64,000 bases of DNA from Nepenthes gracilis (Eukaryota; Streptophyta; Magnoliopsida; Caryophyllales; Nepenthaceae), in assembly GCA_033239525.1 (NCBI GenBank), contig BSYO01000033.1, positions 6,997,501 to 7,061,500 on the forward strand, in the 5' to 3' direction. The first letter of the stretch is position 1. Each line of letters opens with the position of its first letter. The notes under the pieces were generated by a model. The model was not told where the DNA came from and made no database searches. It worked only from the letters and a program-made list of their open reading frames with translations. Made by a program: the position numbers and the translations under genes. Shown in pieces: positions 22,740-34,129 of the stretch.

Positions 22740-23182
22740 AGATGAAACGTGTATTTATTGATAATGGAAGTTCGCGTGATTTGCTTTACCTCGATGCGTT
22801 TTTTAAACTTGGCTTGAAAAAGAGTAAACTGAAATCTACAGAAGGCCTATTGTATGGTCTCGATAATGAACTAGTGCCCATTCAGCCCTAGGAACGTATC
22901 CGAGAATGGCAAGTCATACACTCACCTTCTTGGTAGTCGATTTGCCCTGTGTACAATGCAATACTAGGCCGGCCATGCCTAATGGCGTTCGGGGCCGTCA
23001 CTTCAATACCACACCTTAAAATAAAATTTCCAACGCCATACGGAGTGGGCAAAGTGTTGGGTGACCAAGTCACTAGACGGACATGTTATATGTCCCAAAT
23101 CGCTCCTAACGACAGCACCAAAACAACAGGAGAACTTCAACAATCGAGACGTGGCAATTTTGTAGCAAGCGCAGTCTGGTGA
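22740..23182 (+). pseudogene. Tat protease remnant
   Basis: RVFIDNGSSRDLLYLDAF contains the retropepsin active-site position, reading DNGSS where D(T/S)GSS is usual. Downstream, YNAILGRPCLMAFGAV is the second conserved protease block. Stops separate the two. Confidence 0.78.
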
Positions 23183-23349
23183 GGCAACCGACTTAATCCT
23201 ACTGAATCTGGACGATCCAGAAAGGTGCGTATAAATCGGGGGCTCACTCACCGGTGCACTATGCGAAGAACTGATCTCATTCCTGCGACGGAATGCTAAC
23301 ATCTTCGCATGGACTCTCGCTGACATGCTTGGGATCTAGACCGGGTAAT

Positions 23350-24030
23350 GGTCCACAAGTTAGGCCTCGACCCCAATCAGAAACCTGTCAGGTGGAAGCG
23401 GAGAAACCACTCAATGGAAAAACTGATCGCCATCCGAGAAGAAATAAGGAAGCTGTTAGAGGCTGGATTCATCAGGGAGGTTCAATACCCTGATTGACTG
23501 TCCAACGTCGTCTTGGTAAAAAAGAATAACGGGAAGTGGAGAATGTGCGTTGATTTCACCGACGTTAACAAAGCTTGCTCAAAAGACAGCTTTCCTTTAC
23601 CACTGACTTTGGCGATGGACTCCACATCCGGACATGAACTCTTGAGCTTCATGGAAGCCTACTCAGGTTACAACCAGATTTGGATGAGTTCGGAGAACGA
23701 AGAGTACATCTCGTTCATGACAGACCAGGGGACTTGTTGTTATAAAGTGATACCCTTTAGACTTAAGAACGTGGGAGCCACCTACTAGTTACTGGTGAAC
23801 AAAATGTACGAAAAACAGATTAGCCGCAATATGGAAGTCTATGTCAACGACATGCTCGTCAAGAGCAGAGTTATGGCAACCATATCAACGATCTGGCGGA
23901 GTCCTTTGGGGTGCTCCGCGAATACCAAATGAAGTTGAATCCGGCTAAGTGTGTCTTTGGGTGGGCTTCGGAAAAGTTTTGGGTTTCATCGTCTTCCAAC
24001 GATGGATCAAGCCAAACCCAGAGAAGATCA
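23350..24030 (+). pseudogene. Tat reverse transcriptase remnant
   Basis: Recognisable blocks are WRKRRNHSMEKL, KKNNGKWRMCVDFTDVNKAC, FMEAYSGYNQIWM and a degraded EYISFMTDQGTCCYKV. The catalytic box reads YVNDMLVKS: the first Asp of the YxDD pair is Asn, so the enzyme would be inactive even without the stops at 23494 and 23786. A frame change follows the box near 23870. Confidence 0.88.
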
Positions 24031-24059
24031 AGGCCCTCGCGGACATGTCTCCCCCACGA

Positions 24060-25089
24060 AGCGTCAAAGATGTCCAGCGACTAACTGGGTGATTGGCAAC
24101 TTTGTCCCGCTTCCTAGCGAAGTCTGGTGACAAGTATCAGCTGTTCTTTAAGGCGCTGAGGGGAACGAAATCGAATGATTTCCAATGGACGACGGACTGC
24201 CAGGCGGCCTTCGATGAGCTGCAGCAATACCTGGCTAGCCCGCCATTACTAACATCGCCCAAGGTTGGTGAAGAGCTGTACCTCTATTTGGCAGTATTGG
24301 AGGTGGCCCTCAGCTCCGTCCTCGTAAGCCAGGACACTAATACCCAACGGCGGTCTACTGTGTGAGCAAAACGTTGACCGGCCCAGATACTCGCTACCCG
24401 TGGACGGAAAAGCTGGCATTGGCTCTGATATTTCCTCGCGAAAACTGAGGCCATACTTTTAGGTGCACCCCATTGTAGTTCTCACTTACTTGCCTCTAAA
24501 GAGCATACTCCAGAAACCCGATGTCTCTAGACGGTTGGTAAAGTGGGAAATCGAGTTGTGCGAATTTGACATTGAATTTAGGCCCAGGCCAGCCGTAAAG
24601 GCGCAGGCTCTGGTTGACTTCATTGTTGAAACCATGACCTCGATCCTCGAAGAACAGCCCAGAGAGAACGCAGAATAGCACCTGGAGGCTTTGGAATGGA
24701 TGCTACACATAGACGGGTCATCCACTGATATGGGCAGTGGAGCAGGGGTGGTCCTCATGACTCCCGACAGGTTTGAAGTGAAACACTCCCTAAAACTCGG
24801 CTTCCCGGCTACCAATAATGTCTCAGAATACGAAGCCCTACTAGTTGGGTTAAGATTAGTAAATGAGTGCTTAGCCAAGAGGTTGACTGTCTTCAATGAC
24901 TCCGAGCTGATCGTCAACCAAGTTAATGGGAACTTTAAAGCGAACAACTTGCATATGGCCAAATACTTGGCCAGAGCAAAGGAGGCCGTCTGCAACTTCG
25001 ACAGTTTAACCTTGGCCTATGTTCGTCAAATTGAAAACTGGAAGGCCGATCAGCTGGCGAGAGCAGCAGCGGCAGAGAATCTAGAATAG
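24060..25089 (+). pseudogene. Tat RNase H and second RNase H remnant
   Basis: The connection/RNase H part (24093-24678) has FLAKSGDKYQLFFKALR, QAAFDELQQYL and, in another frame, VKWEIELCEFDIEF. A separate open frame, 24691-25089, encodes a second RNase H: LHIDGSSTDMGSGAGVVL carries the first catalytic Asp, NVSEYEALLVGLRL the Glu and VFNDSELIVNQVNG the next Asp. Two RNase H domains in tandem are diagnostic for the Tat group. The second is the best preserved part of this pol. Confidence 0.88.
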
Positions 25090-25109
25090 TACTCGAGGAA
25101 CATGAGGGA

Positions 25110-26403
25110 GATCTTGAACGCACTCAGTATAGAGGGGTAGGAGGCAATGTAGGTCTCCGAAACTGAAAATTGGACGACACTATACCTAAGGTATCTAGCA
25201 GACGAAGTGTTGCCGGAAGAAGTCGAAGAAGCCAGGCGGATAAAGAGAACGGCTGGTTGGTACACTATAGTCGATGGGCGGCTGTATCGCCGTGGCTACT
25301 TGACTCCGTACCTCCGTTGTCTAACCCCAAAAGAGGCGGACTTCATCTTGAGTGAAGTGCACCTTGGGATTTGCGGATCCCATGTGGGCGGCAAGAACTT
25401 AGCATTCAAAATCATATGGCAGGGCTACTACTGGCCATCGATAAAGAAGGATGCATTGAGTTCATAAAATGGTGCGAAAGTTGCTAGCTTCATGGCAACC
25501 TTTGCCACCAGCCGTCCGCAGAACTTAAATCTTTTCCGGCGTCGTGGCCCTTCGCACAATGGGGGCTTGACGTTCTTGGCTCATTTCCCATTGCAACCGG
25601 ACAAAGAAAGTTCATTATAGCGGGTATCGACTACTTCACAAAGTGGGTCGAAGTCGTCCCGTTGGCCAAAATCACTGAGCACAATGCACTTGAGTTCATT
25701 CGCCAGAACATTATCAGTAGATTTGGTGTTTCAGAGGTCATTGTGACTGACAATGGAACTCAATTTTCAGGAAAACGTTTCACCAAGTATTGCGCCAGCC
25801 CTTGGGATTAGGCGGTCCACACTTCGGTGGCCTACCCTTAGGTGAACGGACAGGTGGAGGTCAGAAACCGAATGCTACTCCAGGGCTTAAGACCAAGCTG
25901 GAGGACGCAGGGGGCTCATGGGTAGACGAGCTCGCCTCTGTCCTTTGGTCTTACCGAACAACTTCGAAGGAACAAACGTGCGAGACGCCATTCAGCCTCT
26001 GCTATGGGACTGAAGCGGTATTTCGGTGGAAATCGGGCTTCCAAGTCTTAGGGTGGAATCCTTCGACCCCCAGGTTAACTCCTAAAAGATCCGAGAACAC
26101 CTAAACTTGTTAGAAGAAGCCTGCGATACCGCTAGAATACGGACCGCAGCCTTCCAGCATCGAGTCGCCCACTACTACAATAGGAAGGTGAAAGCGAGGC
26201 AATTCGATATTGGAGACTTGGTCTTACGAAGCATTGAGGCCACAGGAAAGGTGGCCGGTCGAAATAAGCTCTCCCCCAACTGGGAGGGGCCCTTTCTGGT
26301 CTCCGCCGTCCTGCGGAACGGGGCATACAAGCTTCGGAACTAGGACGAGAAGTTAGTCCCGCGGACGTGGAACGCAACCCACCTCAAACGCTACTACCAG
26401 TGA
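25110..26403 (+). pseudogene. Tat integrase remnant
   Basis: The zinc-binding region shows HLGICGSHVGGKN and YYWPSIKKDA. The catalytic core, in pieces, shows WGLDVLGSFP, IDYFTKWVEV (first Asp) and VTDNGTQFSG (second Asp). The C-terminal frame (26107-26343) has YYNRKVKARQFDIGDLVLR and SPNWEGPFLV. Frame changes occur near 25465, 25790 and 26040. Confidence 0.87.
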
Positions 26404-26590
26404 GACCCAGGTACGTGTCTCGCAAACTGTATGTGACTTGCATTTGCGTGCATGATTCAACTAAGTAAAATGAGTGTCTCCTTAGCATGCTGTATGTGCA
26501 TATATATATATATGTATGGTTTTCGTTGCAGGTTTAAATCGACCTAGGCTGCCCCTAAGTCGGGAGGATCTTCACTCTCTCGTTAATAAA

Positions 26591-26750
26591 CCCTGGTCAT
26601 CCAGGCGGTCCATGGGTGGTCGTAGTTAAGCCCTGGTCATCCAGGCGGCCCATGAGCGGTCTTATCTAAACCTTGGTCACCCAGGCGGCCCGTGAGAGGT
26701 TGTATCTAAATCTTAATCATCCAAGTGGCCCATTAGCGGTCGGAAAAAAC
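26591..26750 (+). repeat. Four tandem 40-bp repeats in the Tat 3' region
   Basis: Four units at 26591-26630, 26631-26670, 26671-26710 and 26711-26750 have an exact 40-base spacing. Each has a (C/T)TGGTCA(T/C)CCAGGCGG-like core, with GGTCAT-type and GCGGT words at fixed positions. The fourth is the most diverged. They lie about 190 bases after the end of integrase. Confidence 0.92.
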
Positions 26751-27101
26751 CTTAGGGGGCTAATACAGCAAGCGCGACGACCTCCTTCATGAGGAGATAG
26801 CGTGATCAGCCAACGATGGTCGACTGGAGCGAGACGCTCCACCAAAGCAGGCCGCTCAAGTCTTCAGTTGGGCAGCGCCGCCAAGCTTTTCTCACGGGTA
26901 AGTTCTAAGCCAGCTTAACATGCACAACGGCCTAAAAGACAACCTTAATGCTCCAAAAACAAAGCTGACGGCCAACTAGCAACTAACTCTGTTCAGTTGA
27001 CCGTCAAGAATGCCAAAAAAGCAAAGTACAAGGCAGAAGCATGTGGCAAACGCAGGGCTACTTATATTATTGCTGAACCAAGATGTACATCATCAAAGTC
27101 A

Positions 27102-27144
27102 AAATAAATAAATAAATAAATAAATAAATAAATATATATATATA
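27102..27144. repeat. AAAT/AT microsatellite
   Basis: Tetranucleotide AAAT units run to about 27132 and are followed by AT dinucleotides. The run lies between the 3' region repeats and the antisense gene. Confidence 0.9.
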
Positions 27145-27184
27145 CAATCACAATAGCTATGAGGGCGGTGGGGGCCTTTGGCTG

Positions 27185-28839
27185 TCACGGGGTTCCCCCA
27201 CAAGGCTGTCTCCATCGCTGTGCCGACCGGTTCCACAAATTAATAAGATCAACGGGGAAGTCGGGATCAATCAGCCGCACAATACGCCGACTGATATTGA
27301 CCCCTTCCCACAATCGTGCACGCATCATACCCTTAATCTCGTGGGGGTGGATAAGTAGACTCAAATCATTCTCCAATGTTGCCATTTGCCCAGCAAGTTG
27401 ATCGATATCCTCTTTGGCTCATTCGTTCTCTTCCTTCAAGCGGGCGACCTCAGCCTTCAAACTCGTGTTCTCCGCCTTCACGCCCGCCAAAACAGCCTCC
27501 AAGGCAGCTGTTTCTTTAAGGTGCTCAGCCCCCGAAGCCGCCAGCTTAGTCTCGAGCCAGGCGACCTCCTTATCCTTGTCAGAGATCGCCAAGTCTCTCT
27601 GTCTGAGCATCTTAGCCATTGCGCTTGCCACTCTATCCGCCTGTATAAAAAAAGGGGAGTTAGAAAGGGCAAAGCAAAAGGAAAGGCGGGCAACAGATCT
27701 TATATCTCCTAGATTTTTTGCGCCGGTTTTTCTGGCCTCGTACCCAACTCTGACCCGAATGGCGATGAACCAGGAAGGGGTTCATGTCGACTGGGCTCGC
27801 AGCAACCTCGGCCATGAACTTGGCCGTGGGATCCTCTGGAGTGCGTTTGTCTCCTGGCTGGCTCTCTGGAAATGGCAGGAGACTCCAAAACCTTCTCCTG
27901 CTGCTCCTCTAGAATCACCACATCGGGAGAACCAACTGAGGGCTCCTGCAGTTTAGGCGCCTCAATGGGTGGCTCCTAAGTTGGCTCAGACAGCGCAGGC
28001 TGCTCCAGGATTACGCCGCCACTCAGCTTGGCTTTATAAGCCTCAATGGCCGCCTCTACTTCATCCCTAGACGGGGCGCCAACGCCCTCTAAAAGTCCGG
28101 CAGAAATGTAGTTGGGCCCAGAGGACGACGAAGAAGGCACCATTGAGGCCATCCTCTTTCGCCTTAGGCTAGAAGGGCTCAGGCGAGGACCAATAATGTT
28201 GCCTTTCTTCCTCTTCTTTCTCTCCAAATCCTCCGGCTGCGGAATCCTTAGTTTTTGGATCGAAGACGGAGGCCCCCAATTAGCCTTCTTCGTCTCCGCC
28301 CGAGAGACCAAATGCTCTTTCCAGAAGTCATTCAGGTTCTCCGCTATCAGCTCGACCAACTAATTCATGGAGGCCGTCTTCGGAGGCGCCCCCGTGTACA
28401 CCTCCGGGACTTTACTCCACTCTGTAGGCAAGGGCCAATACTCCCCTATGCTAACGAAAAAGAACGGGCTCTTCCAATTCTTGAGGAAGTTATAAATGGC
28501 GGTACTAATCTTAATGCCACTACGGGGAGCCAGAGAAATCCACTCTGCTCCCTGGTTAATTTTAAAGACCGCTCTTACCATCGACATCGTCAACAACCTC
28601 GAACGTTGATGAAGAAAAATACAAAGGGTGCACAAGTACCTGATGGCGTTGGCGTGAAGTTGGGCGATGGGGACCCGGAGTGCCTGGAAGACCGACATTA
28701 GTTCGTTGGGAACTGGGAGGCGGAGCCCACTCCTCAGGTGGGCCTCATAAATGGTCACAAAACCCTTGGGCGGCAGAAAGGCACGATCGTCCTTCTCTAG
28801 AATACGAAAGTCGATCTCTCGTGGAATGTTAAACTCCAC
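27185..28839 (-). pseudogene. Antisense extra gene of the Tat element (Transposase_28-like, coiled coil)
   Basis: On the - strand, the 28839-28360 frame reads FVTIYEAHLRSGLRLPVPNE, then a long hydrophobic stretch, WISLAPRSG and GEYWPLPTEW. This matches the plant family annotated in Pfam as 'putative gypsy type transposon' (PF04195). The 28359-27976 frame continues with a basic KKRKKG cluster. After a CAG acceptor-like site at about 27641, 27640-27185 encodes a heptad-rich coiled coil (LKAEVARLKEENE). Such antisense ORFs downstream of pol are described in Tat elements; their function is unknown. The N-terminus is lost at the viral junction. A stop follows residue 159 and others follow, so it is broken. 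Confidence 0.75.
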
Positions 28840-28856
28840 TATAAAGGACCTTCACG

Positions 28857-29580
28857 TCAGTCATCTCTTCCCATTCTTCTTCATATTCTTTAGTAATTTC
28901 ATTAACTTTTGTTTCTGTTGTTAAGGTACAAATCATGTTAATATGTGATTGTATGTTCATGTTTGATTGATATATATTTTGTTTAGTCAAATTGTTATTT
29001 TTATTATCTTTTGTCATAGTGGAGATATTCGTTTGAGAATTGTTCCAAAGATTTTTATTTCTATCTAGTTGATGAATATTTCTTATATACGGGATAAACC
29101 ATTCAAAAAATGGTAAATTTCTTTTAAATAAATTCATTGTTTGTTTACATGTACTTTATATTCTTCTATTTGTTCTGTTGTAAAAGTATTAAAAAATCAA
29201 TTTCTTAGGCTATTATATTTTTCTAACATAAAGTTTTTTCTAAGTGCATCCATATCTGGAGTAAAATCTTTTTCAATACTTATTACATTAATTGATTGCA
29301 TTTCTGATAGAGTTGATGATTGTGGGGTTGGTTGTGTAATAATTTCAGAAATAGGGTTTCTACTTTCTATATTTCTTGTATCATGAGAATACGTAGATTG
29401 ATATCTCGTATTTGTTAATGGTCTAGAGTTTTCATAGTCATTTCTAGAATTTTCATTATAATTTTCAATATGTCTAGAAGGTTCAGAATTATTTCTATAA
29501 TTTTCATATTCAGAAATAATTGATGGAGGTCTTATATTATTGTAGCTTAAAGATCTAGATAGATAAGTTTGTGGTCAACT
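28857..29580 (-). pseudogene. Endogenous caulimovirid fragment 1 (inverted)
   Basis: On the - strand this is nearly identical to 39606-40281 on the + strand. It covers part of the polyprotein region between movement protein and coat protein. Recognisable pieces are DFTPDMDALRKNF and LPFFEWFIPYIRN. Similarity ends abruptly at 28857, next to the Tat element. On the other side it extends about 50 bases beyond the + strand copy, which there is cut by a Tekay LTR. Both copies have stops and shifts, partly different, so they decayed after they separated. Confidence 0.85.
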
Positions 29581-29599
29581 AAAATTTAGAATAATATTA

Positions 29600-29690
29600 C
29601 CATTTTTTTAATATATTTCCACATTTGTGAGAATATCTATTCTCACATGAAAGGAGGGAATATCTATTCCTATTATTATTATTATGATTA
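29600..29690. repeat. MITE-like fragment, inverted relative to 44990-45060
   Basis: A palindrome-rich block (tgagaatatctattctca and ggaatatctattcc words), with a (TTA)n stretch at its right end. Its reverse complement closely matches 44990-45060. The words are typical of the PIF/Harbinger-related family seen at 54896 and 60391. Confidence 0.6.
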
Positions 29691-29699
29691 TATTGTTAC

Positions 29700-31290
29700 A
29701 TAATCAACAAATAAATACAAATAAAAGAATTACTTCCATATGGGAAAACACTAATGGACAACAGATTATATCTGTTCATCCTCCATTAACTGGTTTAAAA
29801 ATAATCAAAGATAATTTAACTATTTAGGCTGCTCCATTCAAAGTTGGAGATAATCGTGAAAATAATAGTAATACACAATTAGAAGATATTAAAAAGGTTT
29901 ATGAACAAAATAATTATCACTCTCAAATATTACATACAATTGCTAAACATGTTGACAGAATTGAACATACAATCCAAAATAAACCTATTAATAACAATTA
30001 TCAATTTTCATATACTATTACACCCTTACAAAAATCTCCTTTACCTACAATAGAAACATTAGACTTTCCTCCCACTCGTACCGAACTTTTACTAGAAAAA
30101 TTAGCAAATAAAATCAATAATTTACCATCCTCTTCTACATCAACACCTAAAATATTCTCTACAATCCAAACAATAGATCAATTATCCGAAAATCTACCTG
30201 ATCTGGAGACAAACATTCAACCCATACAAACTTCGTTCACAAAAAACTATTATCCAAGACCAACACCACCTGATATACAATATGAAGAAAGAAATCAATA
30301 TTCTACTAAAACATTTGATCCTCGTGCTATACATGAATGAAATATTGATGGCAAATCTGAATATGAAATTACATGTATGTTACATGAAATGCAAACGCTA
30401 GGTGTAGCCTATCGAGTAGTAAATAACATGACAAAACATCTAGCTACAAAATATATTTTAATTGGTTTCAGGTACTCTTAGATTTTGGTGGGATAATGTA
30501 TTAACTCCCCAAGAACGAAACTATATTATGAATCATACAGAAACTATTCAACAAGAAGGACCTAATGGAGAAATATAATTTATCTAACAAGAAAATGCTT
30601 TAGAAATACTTATAGTTATGATTACTCAAGCTTTTTTAGGAAATGCTGAAGATGACTTAATAAGTTCCAAAATCATATTAACAAATCTTAAATGTCCAAC
30701 ACTCCAAGATTTTAAGTGGTATAAAGATATCTTTACTACTCATTTTCTGTCGAAGAGATTGCAATGAACCTTTCTGGAAAGAAAGATTTGTTGCTGGACT
30801 TCCTACGCTTTTTGTCAAACGAATTCTAACTAAACTCATAGACTTTGGAGGATGTAAAATACAATCGTCTAATATTAGTTATTGTCAATTATTTGCATTT
30901 ATTAAAAAAGAAGGATTATAATTATGTCATGATTATAAAGAACATAGTAAACTGACCAAAGATAGTAAACAATTTAAATCGCAACTTGGATTATTTTGTT
31001 ATCAATATGGAATGAAAAAATTAAAAGCACCCTCACAGCAAAAAGCTAAGGCTTTGAAATATTTAAAAAATAAAAATCAATCTCAAAATACATATTATAA
31101 ATCTAATAGAAAAAAATCATATTCTAAATCTAAACCACCAACTAAATCAAAAAATTCCTATCAAGATTATTCATCCAAATTTATATGCTGGAAATGTAAA
31201 CGACCTGGTCATACATCTAATCAATGTAAATTAAAAAATAAAATTTATGAAATATTTAAAGATAATGAATAATTATGTAATAATTTAACT
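29700..31290 (+). pseudogene. Caulimovirid coat-protein region (fragment 2)
   Basis: Broken frames carry recognisable caulimovirid coat-protein blocks: a QQIISVHPPL segment, a NLKCPTLQDFKWYKD block near 30690 and a frame-shifted stretch after it. An open frame at 31012-31272 is very Lys-rich and ends with a CCHC zinc knuckle (CWKCKRPGHTSNQC, 31186-31227). Coat protein with a terminal knuckle packages the viral RNA or DNA. Several in-frame stops and at least two shifts make it inactive. Confidence 0.85.
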
Positions 31291-32160
31291 ACTTTATTAT
31301 TTAGTGATGAAGAACCCAATGAATATACAAGTCAAGAAGAAAATAATCCAAATAACCTAAATAATATACAATCTAGTTCTTCAACTACCATTGATGAATC
31401 GGAAAATGAAATTTTGGATATAGAACAAAATTTATGTAATTGTAAATTACAAATTAATATATTATGAATACAAGATGACAAAGAATTTTTACTTGATATT
31501 ATTGATAAAATAAAAGATCCTGATATGAAACGACAATATTTTTTAAAATTAAAAGACTTATTAACACAAAAGAAAATCAATGAAAATATTGAATCTTTAG
31601 CTTAACAAAAATATTTAAAAAAACACCCGACACCCTCTCTATTTCATCAAGTTACTACTGGAGATTTACAAAAAGAAATAAAACAACTTAAAGAAGAAAT
31701 AAGAAACCTAAAAAGTCAATTACAAGAAATAAAATTTAATGAACTTCACTTAGATACAAGAATAACAATATTAGAAAATAAACAAAATATAGAACCCCTT
31801 ATACCTACAGACCCATCATCCTCAAAACAATCTGATGATCAATTTTTACAATTAATAACTAAAATTAATTTTAAAAAATGATATACACAAATTACTTTAG
31901 TAATTTATAATGAATATTATTTAAAACTAATTGCTTTACTTGATACCGGAGTAGATCAAAATTGTATTCAAGAAGGATTTATACCAACTAAGTATTATAA
32001 AAAAACTACTGAAAAATTACGTACGGCTAGTGGATCTAGATTAAATATTTAATATAAATTAACCAATGTTGCTATATATAATCAAGGACATTGTTTCAAA
32101 TCAACATTTATATTAGTTAAAGATTTACATCAAGATATTATACTTGGTACTCCTTTTTTA
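31291..32160 (+). pseudogene. Caulimovirid linker and aspartic protease (fragment 2)
   Basis: After the zinc knuckle comes an acidic, Asn/Glu-rich linker and a coiled-coil-like stretch. The retropepsin follows: a catalytic Asp-Thr-Gly at 31942-31950 within LLDTGVDQNC, and the second block ILGTPFL near 32138-32158. The protease would cut the polyprotein. Stops occur before and inside it. Confidence 0.82.
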
Positions 32161-33410
32161 CCCAAAATTATCCTTTAAAGCTACAATAGAAGGTTTATCC
32201 ACACAAGTATTAGGAAATGAACTTTTTTTCCCTTTCATTCATCCTGTTAAACAAAAAGAAATTCAGAAATTACAAGCAACATCAATATATAGACAAATTA
32301 ATTTAATAACAAACAAGGAAAAACAAATTAATTATTTAAAAGAAGAAATACAAATTGTTAATATAGAACAGCAATTAAATAATCCATTATTACAAACAAA
32401 AATTAAAAAATTACAACAAATTTTTGAAAATGAAGTATGTTCAAATTTACCAAATGCATTCTGGAATAGAAAACAACACCAAGTAGAATTACCTTATGAA
32501 AAAGATTTTACAGAATCCCAAATCCCTACTAAAGCCAGACCCATTCAAATGAATCAAGAATTATTAGAATACTGCAAAAAAGAAATCCAAAATCTTCTGG
32601 ATAAGAAATTAATAAGACCGTCAAAATCACATTGGAGTTGTTCCGCTTTTTATGTTATGAAAAATGCTGAAATTGAAAGAGGTGTCCTTAGATTAGTAAT
32701 TAATTATAAACCACTTAATAAAGCTCTCCAATGAATTCGATATCTAATACCCAATAAAAGAGATTTAATTAATCGCTTATATAATGCTAACATATTTTCT
32801 AAATTCGACATGAAATTAGGATTTTGGTAAATCCAGATACATGAGAAAGATAGATATAAAACGGCATTTACTGTCCCCTTTTTGGACATTAGGAATGGAA
32901 TGTCATGCCGTTTGGTTTAAAAAATGCTCTATCAGAATTTCAAAATATCATGAATCACATATTTAATCCATATACCCAATTTATTATAGTATACATTGAT
33001 GATGTTTTAGTTTTTTCTAAAACAATTGACCAACACTTTAAACATTTAAATCATTTTTTAAATATTATTAAACATAATGGATTGGTAGTTTCTTCCCCTA
33101 AAATCAAATTATTTCAAATCAAAATTAGATTTCTAGGATTTAATATTTATCAACATACCATAACACCTATTCAAAGATCAATTGAATTTGCTAATAAATT
33201 CCCTGATGAAATAAAAGATAAGACTCAATTACAAAGATTTTTAGATTGTTTAAATTATATTTTTGATTTTGTTCCAAATCTCTGACAAATTTGTGGACCA
33301 TTATTTCAAAGAGTTAAAAAGAATCCACCCTCATGGACAAACGAACACACTAATATTATTAAAACTTTAAAACAACAAGTTCAACATTTACCATGTTTAG
33401 GCATACCATA
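32161..33410 (+). pseudogene. Caulimovirid reverse transcriptase (fragment 2), RNase H lost
   Basis: Frames 32144-32734 and 32905-33285 hold the reverse transcriptase. They include a RGVLRLVINYKPLN block, a degraded SKFDM block, MPFGLKNALSEFQ and the catalytic YIDD box (32992-33003). The catalytic aspartates are intact, but stops and a shift lie between the blocks. The coding trace ends at about 33408, just after the connection region, so RNase H is missing. The RT blocks match Caulimoviridae more closely than the Ty3/gypsy elements in this window. Confidence 0.87.
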
Positions 33411-33562
33411 ATAAATATCTAATTGATCTTTTGTATTATTGTGGGGGTGTTCCTGTTTCATTAAGTTTGCAAGAACGGTTGTGCATCATCTGTAGGAAAC
33501 CTAGTTTATGCATCATCTGTAGAAATTTTAGTGTTATGCATCATTTGTAGAAAAACTTGAAA
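33411..33562 (+). promoter_or_regulatory. Viral leader with three repeated four-codon uORFs
   Basis: Three direct repeats at about 27-28-base spacing each contain a four-codon reading frame ending in TAG. They start at 33481 (GTG in place of ATG), 33508 and 33536. Each of the two ATG-started frames encodes Met-His-His-Leu. The last stop (33548-33550) lies 12 bases before the polyprotein ATG at 33563. Short uORFs in the leader are characteristic of plant pararetroviruses, where they govern ribosome shunting or reinitiation. That this array did so is inference. Confidence 0.6.
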
Positions 33563-33950
33563 ATGGCTTCGAGACTAAGACGCATGTTTAGGGGTAGTAA
33601 TTCGGATCACAGTACAACCACAAACACTAGAGAATCACTGCTTATATCGAATAATGGTCAAAATTATTCTGGTTGGACTTTGCCCACACAAAACATGGAA
33701 GAAATTTATTAGATAGGCACTTTTGATTTTAAAGACTGCTTTAGTGATTAAGGATCATGAACAAACAATTTCAATAAAAACTGAATACGAAAAAATAAAA
33801 TTGTTATCATCTCTATCTATTGAAAGATTTAAAAAATAAGGTTATAACTATATTCATTATGGATTAATTCAGATAGCAATTAAACCTCTAACCAAATTAG
33901 GAATTGATACACCAGTTTTAGTAGAGGGAATTGTTGAAAATTACTCTCCG
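33563..33950 (+). pseudogene. Caulimovirid polyprotein start and movement-protein remnant (fragment 3)
   Basis: ATG at 33563 opens a basic N-terminus (MASRLRRMFRG). A broken 30K-superfamily movement-protein stretch follows, including GYNYIHYGLIQIAIKPL near 33841-33890. Movement proteins widen plasmodesmata for cell-to-cell spread. Stops at about 33711 and 33838, plus a shift, disable it. The region ends near 33950, where a decayed Tekay-type retrotransposon begins, so the C-terminal part is missing. Confidence 0.78.
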
Positions 33951-34129
33951 TTTGGCATTCGGGATAGTAAGGAAGATGAATTTAGTTGATGAAGGTACGG
34001 AAATAAGTCTGTTGCCTTTGAGCTCGTATGTAAATGTTCTATGCGTTTCTAATTTCAAAAATGAGCTTTGAGGATGTTTACCTCTGATGGGTGAACCTTT
34101 GATCTGTTAAGTTGTAGACTCCGATGTTC

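Larger units (their letters stand above)
20413..28850 (+). mobile_element. Tat-lineage Ty3/gypsy retrotransposon, decayed and 3'-truncated
   Basis: Order on the + strand: 5' LTR remnant, primer site, gag, protease, reverse transcriptase, RNase H, a second (archaeal-type) RNase H, integrase, then a long 3' region. That region has 40-bp tandem repeats and an antisense gene. The dual RNase H, the hypervariable 3' region and the extra antisense ORF are features reported for the Tat group (Ogre/Retand and relatives). Stops and shifts are frequent. The right end is cut at about 28850 by caulimovirid sequence, so the 3' LTR and any target duplication are missing. Confidence 0.88.

Noticed and set aside
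33481..33550. Possible CRISPR-like or satellite array
   Set aside because: There are only three short units in a plant viral leader; a repeated uORF explains them better.
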